Shown: in pieces, positions 1-6,093 of the stretch
How positions within the stretch are numbered: position 1 is the first letter of the stretch
Layout of the letters: the number at the start of each line of letters is the position of its first letter
Assembly: GCA_030601645.1 (NCBI GenBank)
Contig: JAUWBQ010000047.1
Coordinates: forward strand, 1-10,274
Direction of reading: 5' to 3'
Source of the DNA: Candidatus Bathyarchaeota archaeon
GTDB lineage: Archaea; Thermoproteota; Bathyarchaeia; TCS64
DNA length: 10,274 bases
The notes under the pieces: generated by a model
Databases searched by the model: none
What the model was told of the DNA's origin: nothing
Seen by the model: only the letters and a program-made list of their open reading frames with translations
Program-made: the position numbers and the translations under genes

Positions 1-1
1 G

Positions 2-1027
2 ATGAACATCAAGAAGTACGTGGCGTACAGACTCCTATCCTCCCTTTTTGTATTATTTGGATTATCACTCTTAATATTCACCCTCTCAAGGCTTGTGCCT
101 GGAGATCCAGCGAGGCTCGCCCTTGGGCCGATGGCTCCCCAGTGGGCGGTAGATAGGCTGAGGGAGCAGCTCCACCTCAACGAGCCGATATACGTGCAGT
201 ATTTCTACTGGGTGAGCAACGTCATCAAAGGTGACCTTGGCAAATCCTTGATCACCCGGCGGGATGTGTTCAGCGACATCCTCGAGTTCTTCCCCGCCAC
301 CTTCGAGCTGGTGATGTTCTCGGTCCTCATCTCATCGAGCCTCGCCATAATCTTGGGGGTCACAGCCGGTAAGTATGCGAACAGCCTGTGGGACAACCTT
401 GTCCGGGTCACGTCATACGTGGGCATCGCGATCCCAAGTTTCGTCTGGGCCATCCTATCCGTCTTCATTTTCGGGTATCTACTGAGGTGGTTTCCCACGT
501 TAGGACGGCTGAGCTCAGGCGTGGTGGCCCCTACGAAGGTGACAGGCTTTTTAATGTTGGACTGCCTCCTAGCGGGGAGATTTGATATCTTCTTAGACGG
601 TTTATACCACATGATCCTACCGGGTTCCTCACTGGTTTTAGGACGGCTGTCACAGGAGGCCAGGATCACTAGGGCGAGCGTGGTAGAGAACCTCAACAAG
701 GACTACATAATGGCGGCGACGTCATTCGGCATACCGGAGAGAATCATCACTCTGAAGTACCTCCTGAAGCCCTCCCTCATCCCGACGGTGGCCGTGATGG
801 GGATGGATATAGCGGGGTCCTTGGGGGGGTCTTTCATCATCGAGAGAATCTTCAACTGGCCCGGCATCGGGAGATACGGTATCAGCGCGATGCTCAGCAA
901 CGACATAAACGCCGTAGTTGGCGTCGTGATGCTCACAGGCGTATTCTTCGCGTTCATGAACATCGTAGTGGACCTGATCACCGCCTACCTAGATCCGAGG
1001 ATAATGATGAAGATGAAGAGTGGTTGA
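2..1027 (+). CDS. dppB: Peptide/nickel-type ABC transporter permease, DppB/OppB-like
   Basis: Inner permease of a binding-protein-dependent importer of the Opp/Dpp (peptide/nickel) family; with the DppC-like partner it forms the membrane channel. The 341-residue protein has the family layout. An N-terminal helix (about 9-30) is followed by the PGDP motif at 33-36 and an extracytoplasmic loop. Further helices lie at about 101-122, 137-161, 260-280 and 305-328. The cytoplasmic EAA loop (about 233-258, DYIMAATSFG) contacts the ATPases. The C-terminal FNWPGIGRY (284-292) and the LDPR close to the end are family hallmarks. ATG at base 2 gives the expected N-terminus, but upstream sequence is missing, so the RBS cannot be checked. 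It is the first visible gene of a four-gene operon. Dipeptides, oligopeptides, nickel or sugars are all possible substrates in this family, and the sequence does not discriminate. Confidence 0.93.
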   Translation: MNIKKYVAYRLLSSLFVLFGLSLLIFTLSRLVPGDPARLALGPMAPQWAVDRLREQLHLNEPIYVQYFYWVSNVIKGDLGKSLITRRDVFSDILEFFPATFELVMFSVLISSSLAIILGVTAGKYANSLWDNLVRVTSYVGIAIPSFVWAILSVFIFGYLLRWFPTLGRLSSGVVAPTKVTGFLMLDCLLAGRFDIFLDGLYHMILPGSSLVLGRLSQEARITRASVVENLNKDYIMAATSFGIPERIITLKYLLKPSLIPTVAVMGMDIAGSLGGSFIIERIFNWPGIGRYGISAMLSNDINAVVGVVMLTGVFFAFMNIVVDLITAYLDPRIMMKMKSG

Positions 1028-1028
1028 C

Positions 1029-1889
1029 ATGAACACGGAACTGATGAAGGAGAGGGCGAAGAGAAACTGGTACAAGTTCTCCAGGAACCCCCTCTCCATC
1101 GTTGGCCTCATCGTGGTCGTCTCCGTCATACTATTCGCGATCTTCGCAGACTTCTTGGCCCCGTATCCACAGCACGCCTTCGTCTTCGTCGATTTCAAGA
1201 ACGCGAAGAGCCCGCCCACCCTCAAGAACCTCTGCGGGACGGACCTAGCGGGCAGGGACGTCCTCAGCAGGATCTTCTTCGGCTTCAGATACTCCCTCCT
1301 GATGGCCGTCTCCGTGCTGTCGGTGGCGACGCCGCCGGGGGTCTTCCTTGGACTCATAGCGGGATACAAGAGGGACACCTGGGTGGACACCGTGATAATG
1401 AGGGTGGCCGATGTCTTCCTCAGCGTCCCCTCCATGGTCCTCGCCCTCGCGGTCTGCTCGATGCTCGAGCCAACCCTCTACAACGCGATGCTCGCCGTCA
1501 CGGTCATGTGGTGGCCATGGTACACCCGGCTCGTCTATGGGCTCTCGTCATCGATCAAGAACGAGTACTTCATCCAGGCGGCCGAGGTCACGGGGGCTAG
1601 TACTTTAAGCATTCTCTTCGGGGAGATCCTGCCCAACTGTCTGTCGCCCATATTCACCAAGATGACCCTGGACGTCGGGTGGGTGATACTCATCGGCTCG
1701 ACGTTGAGCTTCGTCGGCCTGGGCGCCCAGCCCCCCACCCCAGACCTCGGGACAATGGTCTCCGACGGGTCCAAGTACATCCCGAGCCAGTGGTGGATAA
1801 GCCTCTTCCCGGCGCTCTTCATAGTGCTGATAATCTTGGGCTTCAACCTCCTCGGCGACGGTGTCAGGGACATGCTGGCGGGTGATTAA
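1029..1889 (+). CDS. dppC: Peptide/nickel-type ABC transporter permease, DppC/OppC-like
   Basis: Second permease subunit, pairing with the upstream DppB-like protein. I chose ATG 1029, one base after the dppB stop, giving 286 residues; a GTG at 1020 overlapping dppB would add three residues. Numbered from the ATG, the first helix (about 23-43) follows the basic N-terminal stretch with RNPLSIVGL typical of OppC. GTDLAGRDVLSR (70-81) is the conserved DppC/OppC motif. The EAA loop reads YFIQAAEVTGAS (180-191). LSFVGLGAQPPTPDLG (226-241) and the final FNLLGDGVRD (272-281) are also diagnostic. About six membrane helices are expected. Tight spacing to dppB and dppD implies one transcript with translational coupling. 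The family call is secure, the substrate unknown. Confidence 0.93.
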   Translation: MNTELMKERAKRNWYKFSRNPLSIVGLIVVVSVILFAIFADFLAPYPQHAFVFVDFKNAKSPPTLKNLCGTDLAGRDVLSRIFFGFRYSLLMAVSVLSVATPPGVFLGLIAGYKRDTWVDTVIMRVADVFLSVPSMVLALAVCSMLEPTLYNAMLAVTVMWWPWYTRLVYGLSSSIKNEYFIQAAEVTGASTLSILFGEILPNCLSPIFTKMTLDVGWVILIGSTLSFVGLGAQPPTPDLGTMVSDGSKYIPSQWWISLFPALFIVLIILGFNLLGDGVRDMLAGD

Positions 1890-1891
1890 AT

Positions 1892-2878
1892 TTGAGCGAC
1901 ATGCTAGTCGACATCCGGGACCTGCACGTCCACTTCTCCATCTACGAGGGCATAACGAAAGTCCTCAACGGAGTGAACTTCAGGGTCGCCCGAGGCGAGA
2001 AAGTCGGGCTGATCGGTGAGGCGGGCTGCGGGAAGACCACGACCGTGAAGTCGATCATGAAGATCCTGCCGATTCCTCCCGTGATCATCGATGGCGGCGA
2101 GATATTCCTCGATGGCGACGACGTGCTGAAGATGAGCCAGCGAGAGCTCCAGATGATGAGGCGGAAGACCGTCTCGATGATATTCCAGGACCCCACCGCC
2201 GCGTTGAACCCCGTCTTCAAAGTGGGAGGTCAGATCGGGGACATAATCAAGTTCTCCCAGATGGCGCTCGGAGAGAAGGTGACAAAGGAGGACATCAGAG
2301 AGAGGACCATAAAGGTGCTGAAGGAGGTCCAGATGCCCGACCCCGAGCGGATCATGAACAACTACCCCATCCAGCTGAGCGGAGGGATGCGCCAGAGGAT
2401 CTGCATAGCGATGGCCCTCGTCTCAGCCACGAACCTCTTGATAGCGGACGAACCGGGCACGAACCTTGACGTGACGATCCAGGACCAGGTCCTGAGGCTC
2501 CTCGGAGACCTCGTGGAGGACAGAGGCACCTCCGTCATTCTGATCAGCCACGCCCTGGGGGCCGTGAAAGGCCTCGTGGACAGGGTCTACGTGATGTACG
2601 CGGGCTCCATGGTGGAGGCCGCGAAGACGGCGGACCTGTTCTCGGATCCCCTTCACCCCTACACCAAGGCCTTATTCAACGCCGTGCCCAAGCTCACCGG
2701 AGGGGGAATCCCCGAGGGCATCTCTGGGAGGATCCCGAATTACCTTAACCCACCTCAAGGTTGCAGATTCAACCCTAGATGTCCCAACGCGATGCCTCAG
2801 TGCCGAGAGAGTGCGCCCCCCTTCTTCAACGTTGGAGAGGGACACGAGGTCGCCTGCTACCTTTACGGAGGAAACTGA
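1892..2878 (+). CDS. dppD: Peptide ABC transporter ATP-binding protein, DppD/OppD-like
   Basis: Cytoplasmic ATPase that powers the DppBC channel together with the DppF-like subunit. The TTG at 1892 is preceded by GGTGA (1881-1885) at good SD distance and lies two bases after the dppC stop; ATG 1901 is the alternative. In the 328-residue product Walker A is GEAGCGKT (42-49), the Q-loop Gln is 99, and the signature is LSGGM (162-166). Walker B is LLIADE (182-187) with catalytic Glu187, and the H-loop His is 220 (ISHALG). The D-loop is TNLD rather than the usual SALD/TALD. The C-terminal OppD/F extension contains PLHPYTKAL (253-261) and four cysteines (291, 297, 304, 322) in the GCRFNPRCP pattern. 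Comparable cysteines bind a 4Fe-4S cluster in at least one mycobacterial peptide importer, so a cluster is possible here but not shown. Confidence 0.92.
   Translation: MSDMLVDIRDLHVHFSIYEGITKVLNGVNFRVARGEKVGLIGEAGCGKTTTVKSIMKILPIPPVIIDGGEIFLDGDDVLKMSQRELQMMRRKTVSMIFQDPTAALNPVFKVGGQIGDIIKFSQMALGEKVTKEDIRERTIKVLKEVQMPDPERIMNNYPIQLSGGMRQRICIAMALVSATNLLIADEPGTNLDVTIQDQVLRLLGDLVEDRGTSVILISHALGAVKGLVDRVYVMYAGSMVEAAKTADLFSDPLHPYTKALFNAVPKLTGGGIPEGISGRIPNYLNPPQGCRFNPRCPNAMPQCRESAPPFFNVGEGHEVACYLYGGN
2867..2871 (+). promoter_or_regulatory. Shine-Dalgarno site for the dppF-like gene
   Basis: GGAGG lies inside the last codons of the dppD-like gene, eight bases before ATG 2880. It decides the start of the next gene: a longer open frame reaching back to 2811 runs inside dppD and has no such site. 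Confidence 0.75.
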
Positions 2879-2879
2879 G

Positions 2880-3836
2880 ATGAGCAAGGAGATTCTAACT
2901 GTCAAGAACCTGAAGAAACACTTCCAGACGGACGAAGGTGTGGTCAGGGCGGTCGACGGCATCAGCTTCTCCATCAACGAGGGGGAGACCTTTGGCCTCG
3001 TGGGAGAGTCGGGCTCAGGGAAGAGTACCACGGCCTACACGTTGATGGGCCTGTACACCCCCACCGAGGGATATATCGCCTACAAGGGGAACGACATCTC
3101 AATCGGGATAAAGAAGAGGCCGCTACACCTCAAGAAGGACATGCAGATGGTCTTCCAGGATCCCGGCTCCTCGCTCAACCCGAAAAAGAGCATTCAGCAG
3201 ATCCTCGAGCTGCCCCTGAAGGCGCATGGCGTCCCCGCGGATGAGCGTCGGAAGAGGGTGATCGAGCTCCTCCATATGGTGGAGCTACCGGACGACTACC
3301 TCGAGAGGCAGCCGACAAAGATCGGAGGCGGGGAGAAGCAGATGGTCGCTATAGCCAGGGCCCTCGCTACGAATCCAACATTCATAACCCTCGACGAGCC
3401 CACCTCAGCCCTCGACGTCTCGATGCAGGCGAAGATCATCAACAAGCTCATCCAGTTCCAGGAGGAGCTCGACCTCTCCTACCTGTTCATCACCCACAAC
3501 CTGAGTCTGATGAGGAACGTCGCCTCCAGGGTCGGGATCATGTATCTGGGGAAGCTCTGCGAGGTGGCGCCGACCACCGAGTTCTTCACGAACCCCCTGC
3601 ATCCCTACACGAAGATGCTGCTGTCCTCGATACCCGTGATCACCGCGGAGGAGGAGAAGGTGAAGCCAGACAAGGCGGTCTCGAGGGGGGAGATCCCCAG
3701 CCCCGTGAACGTACCCCCTGGTTGCTATTTCCACCCTCGGTGCATCGACTGCGCCGAACGCTGCATGAAGGATGAACCTCAGATGGTAGAGGTTGAACCC
3801 GGGCATTTCGTCAAATGCCACCAATTTATTAAATGA
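2880..3836 (+). CDS. dppF: Peptide ABC transporter ATP-binding protein, DppF/OppF-like
   Basis: Second ATPase of the importer, 318 residues from ATG 2880, which follows the dppD stop by one base. Walker A is GESGSGKST (42-50), the Q-loop Gln is 93, Walker B is FITLDE (168-173) followed by PTSALD, and the H-loop His is 206 (FITHNL). The signature motif is atypical: IGGGE (148-152) stands where the family has LSGGQ, so the Ser that contacts ATP in the partner site is replaced by Gly. The C-terminal OppD/F extension has NPLHPYTK (238-245) and cysteines at 282, 288, 291, 295 and 313. That is the four-Cys pattern seen in the DppD-like partner plus one extra (291). Last gene of the operon; its final codons overlap a strong hairpin. 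Confidence 0.92.
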   Translation: MSKEILTVKNLKKHFQTDEGVVRAVDGISFSINEGETFGLVGESGSGKSTTAYTLMGLYTPTEGYIAYKGNDISIGIKKRPLHLKKDMQMVFQDPGSSLNPKKSIQQILELPLKAHGVPADERRKRVIELLHMVELPDDYLERQPTKIGGGEKQMVAIARALATNPTFITLDEPTSALDVSMQAKIINKLIQFQEELDLSYLFITHNLSLMRNVASRVGIMYLGKLCEVAPTTEFFTNPLHPYTKMLLSSIPVITAEEEKVKPDKAVSRGEIPSPVNVPPGCYFHPRCIDCAERCMKDEPQMVEVEPGHFVKCHQFIK

Positions 3837-3852
3837 AAAAAGGTTCAACCTC
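3789..3852 (+). terminator. Nested hairpin region at the 3' end of the transporter operon
   Basis: An outer inverted repeat pairs GAGGTTGAACC (3789-3799) with GGTTCAACCTC (3842-3852), 11 of 11 bases. Inside it GGCATTT (3802-3808) and AAATGCC (3813-3819) form a perfect 7-bp stem with a CGTC loop. A further AT palindrome and an A-run follow around the dppF stop. The position, over the last dppF codons and between two convergent genes, suggests an mRNA 3'-end, processing or stability element. The termination role is inferred; no T-tract follows directly on the plus strand. Confidence 0.45.
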
Positions 3853-3867
3853 GCAGAGGGGTTTCAA

Positions 3868-4605
3868 TTATTTCTTAGGCTGCTTTCCGTAGACCCGTCT
3901 AAAGATGGGCTCCAGTTCCTCCGGGGGAGGGGCCTCGTATCCCCCGATCTTGCTCTGGGAGATGCCGAACCTCTTCCACAGGGTCGCTCTAAGCTCCGCC
4001 ACCTTCAGCCCCATCAGAACTGGGTCCAGAACGGGTACACAGAGCTCTTCCTGTGCCTTCCTCGCTTGTCCCGCCATTCCGGTGCAACCGAGCACGACGC
4101 ACTCCGCTAGGTCTTCCTCCACAGCACTCCTTGCCTCCCGGAGGATGGCCGCCTGGGTTTTCTCTTCGTCCCTCATGTCCGGAACGGTCAAGCCCAGCAC
4201 CCTCCACGATACTATCCTTGAATCGAGGCCGTAGTTCTGGGCGTTGTCCGCCATCTTGGGGATCCACTTCCTTCGGCCCACGAGCACCGAGAACTTGCCA
4301 GCAGATATCATGGAGGCCACGTGGAGGCTCGCCTCGCAGACACCCACAACGGGTATTTCGACGAGCTCCCTGGCCTCTCTTAACCCTGGATCGTAGAAAC
4401 ATCCTATGACGACGGCGTCGTATCCCTCTTTCTCGGCGCTAACCGCCTTCTCGATAATCTTGTGGGTGGCGATGTGCTCGTAGAACTCGTATTCCAGGTG
4501 GTTCGTTCCAGAGTCGAATCCTGTCCCTATCAGCGTTGTGGAGGGTTCGGCTATGTCCTTAGACCAATTTGGGGACCATCCGATAAATAGAATCTTTGTC
4601 TCCAT
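3868..4605 (-). CDS. Asp/Glu/hydantoin racemase family protein
   Basis: Predicted cofactor-independent two-cysteine racemase, 245 residues, cytoplasmic. Family members invert aspartate, glutamate, hydantoins or allantoin using one Cys from each of two similar lobes. The first catalytic Cys is 69 in VIGCFYDPGL and the second is 174 in VLGCTGMAG. The stretch after the first (DPGLREARELVEIPVVGVCEASLHVA in outline, 73-97) resembles hydantoin/allantoin racemases more than glutamate racemase MurI. The N-terminal KILFIGWSPN strand fits the fold. ATG 4605 is preceded on its strand by AGGAG (4609-4613), three bases away, and by a TATA-like box. It converges on the peptide-transporter operon with a 31-bp gap and diverges from an MFS gene. 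This hints at use of imported amino-acid derivatives. Exact substrate unknown; maleate isomerase-like chemistry is a less likely alternative. Confidence 0.85.
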   Translation of the reverse strand: METKILFIGWSPNWSKDIAEPSTTLIGTGFDSGTNHLEYEFYEHIATHKIIEKAVSAEKEGYDAVVIGCFYDPGLREARELVEIPVVGVCEASLHVASMISAGKFSVLVGRRKWIPKMADNAQNYGLDSRIVSWRVLGLTVPDMRDEEKTQAAILREARSAVEEDLAECVVLGCTGMAGQARKAQEELCVPVLDPVLMGLKVAELRATLWKRFGISQSKIGGYEAPPPEELEPIFRRVYGKQPKK

Positions 4606-4641
4606 GATCTCCTACCACTCCTTCATTACTCCGATTAAAGA

Positions 4642-4649
4642 CTATAAAG
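4642..4649 (-). promoter_or_regulatory. TATA-like box for the racemase gene
   Basis: On the minus strand this reads CTTTATAG, close to the archaeal TATA consensus. A start about 25 bases downstream (near 4620) would give a leader of about 15 nt that contains the AGGAG site. Predicted by pattern and spacing only. Confidence 0.5.
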
Positions 4650-4656
4650 TATAATA
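4643..4656 (+). promoter_or_regulatory. Candidate TATA box for the MFS gene, overlapping the divergent box
   Basis: On the plus strand the same stretch reads TATAAAGTATAATA. A start near 4670-4675 would leave about 30 nt before ATG 4704. The two divergent genes therefore seem to share one A+T-rich core, which could couple or exclude their expression. Weak evidence beyond position. Confidence 0.35.
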
Positions 4657-4703
4657 GTTATTTCTCAATGAAGAACGACTGACTGGGGATAACCGTTATT
4701 TTC

Positions 4704-5975
4704 ATGAAAGAACAGGAACAAGGGTGCATCACAATAGAAGGCGGAACACGTTTGGAGGGTATATCCGGTAAGGGCGTGCTCGGCATGAAGGGAAACGCCC
4801 TGGTCATGGCGATAACAGAGTCTTTCGGCCAGGGAGTCCTCTTTTTAATCTCCCCCTTCTGGTCCCTCTACATCCTTGAGCTTGGGGCGTCCTTGACCAT
4901 CGTGGGCTTCCTCGGATTGATCCTGGGTCTCACACGTATCACGTTTCAGGCCCCTGTGGGCTACTTGACCGACAGGATGGGAAGGAAGAGGCTGGTGGTG
5001 TGGGGGGGGTTCATCTCATCTCTCGCCCCTTTTGTCTACTTTTTCGCCACCAAGTGGGAGCATCTGATCCTAGGGGTGGTCCTTGAAGCATCTACGAACA
5101 TAGTGCTTCCGGCGCGGCAGGCAATGTTCGCGGATGCCATCGACCCGGATAAGCGTGCTTCTGCGTTTGCATCCATCCACACCCTATTCGCCCTTTTTTC
5201 AAGCGTCATGCCCGTGATCGGGGGATATCTGTTGGAGAGTATCGGCTTCCTCTCAGGCATGCGCCTTCTCTTTCTTGTCTCGGGGGTCGTCATGATTCTG
5301 GCTAGCTTGGGTCGAGCTCTCTTACTCAAAGAGGATCTACATTTTAGCGCGGGCCCACCGGAAAAAGTAAACTTCGTAAGAGTCATCCACGAGATGTTTG
5401 AACCCATACTGAATTTGAAGGCTTTACGGATCGTGGCTCTGGGGGCCTTTTTTTACTCCATCGCCGTTGGAATTCTGACAAAGTTCAGCGTAGTCTACGT
5501 AGTTGAGATAATCGGCCTCTCAACCATGCAGTGGGGGCTGGTGGCAGGCGGTATTGGAGTCGTTGGGATTTTGACCAGGATCCCCATCGGATGGATGGTC
5601 GACAGGTTCAGCAGGAAGATGTGCATTTTCGTGAGCTATGCCCTTCGACCCGTCTTCATTCTCGCCTTCACGCTGGCGACCAACTTCCGCTCAGTCATCC
5701 TCATACTGATGGCTGACAACATCTTCGGCTATATACAGCAGCCTGCCCTAGAGGCGTTTGTCGCAGATGTCGCCTCAAAGGAAAGGAGGGGCAGGACCTA
5801 TGGAATAATGAATATGATCCCCGGCATAACATTGACGATCGCGCCCATGCTCGGAGCCTTCATCTGGGAGTCCTACGGAGCGGCGTGGTCCTTCTATTGT
5901 TCGGCCTTCTTTTCTGCTTTAGCCGCATTCGTCCTTCTTGTTTTTCTACAAGAACCCGAAACAAAGGAAGTTTAA
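4704..5975 (+). CDS. Major facilitator superfamily transporter
   Basis: Twelve-helix secondary transporter of 423 residues. Helices start at about 31 and run to about 416, with a cytoplasmic loop near 206-236 between the two halves. Motif A, GYLTDRMGRKR (86-96), lies between helices 2 and 3, and its degenerate counterpart GWMVDRFSRK (296-305) in the second half confirms the internal duplication. Such transporters exchange drugs, metabolites or amino acids with protons; no substrate motif is recognisable. The start is uncertain. ATG 4704 has only a distant GGGGA (4685-4689) and gives a 27-residue polar lead-in, whereas GTG 4776 or ATG 4785 would start directly before helix 1, with GGAGG at 4754-4758 somewhat far away. 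It is divergent from the racemase and may handle a related compound (inference). Confidence 0.88.
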   Translation: MKEQEQGCITIEGGTRLEGISGKGVLGMKGNALVMAITESFGQGVLFLISPFWSLYILELGASLTIVGFLGLILGLTRITFQAPVGYLTDRMGRKRLVVWGGFISSLAPFVYFFATKWEHLILGVVLEASTNIVLPARQAMFADAIDPDKRASAFASIHTLFALFSSVMPVIGGYLLESIGFLSGMRLLFLVSGVVMILASLGRALLLKEDLHFSAGPPEKVNFVRVIHEMFEPILNLKALRIVALGAFFYSIAVGILTKFSVVYVVEIIGLSTMQWGLVAGGIGVVGILTRIPIGWMVDRFSRKMCIFVSYALRPVFILAFTLATNFRSVILILMADNIFGYIQQPALEAFVADVASKERRGRTYGIMNMIPGITLTIAPMLGAFIWESYGAAWSFYCSAFFSALAAFVLLVFLQEPETKEV

Positions 5976-5978
5976 CGA

Positions 5979-5984
5979 TTTTTT
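5979..5984 (+). terminator. T-tract after the MFS gene
   Basis: Six consecutive T begin three bases after the TAA stop. Plain T-tracts are the usual intrinsic terminators of archaeal RNA polymerase. No hairpin is present. Confidence 0.4.
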
Positions 5985-6018
5985 CAAAGATTCACAGATT
6001 TCCTCATGCGTAAATGCT

Positions 6019-6028
6019 AAAAATATAT
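6019..6028 (+). promoter_or_regulatory. TATA-like box for the propeller protein gene
   Basis: AAAAATATAT in the 118-bp intergenic region predicts a transcript start near 6050 and a leader of about 45 nt. That leader ends in AGGA (6083-6086), seven bases before ATG 6094. The rest of the intergenic stretch shows nothing recognisable. Confidence 0.45.
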
Positions 6029-6093
6029 CCAACACATTGAACTGATTGTCTATTAGAAAGATAGAAGATATTCTAGAGCAGTAGGAAGAACCC

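Noticed and set aside
1020..1028. GTG start for the DppC-like gene, overlapping dppB by eight bases.
   Set aside because: Possible, but ATG 1029 directly after the stop codon gives a complete family N-terminus; the choice changes only three residues.
2811..2879. An N-terminal extension of the DppF-like protein by 23 residues.
   Set aside because: It overlaps the conserved Cys-rich end of the DppD-like gene in another frame; GGAGG at 2867-2871 and family alignment point to ATG 2880.
3405..3848. A long antisense frame opposite the end of the DppF-like gene.
   Set aside because: It is a shadow of G+C-rich codons; the His/Val/Leu-rich product has no recognisable fold and the sense frame has strong ATPase motifs.
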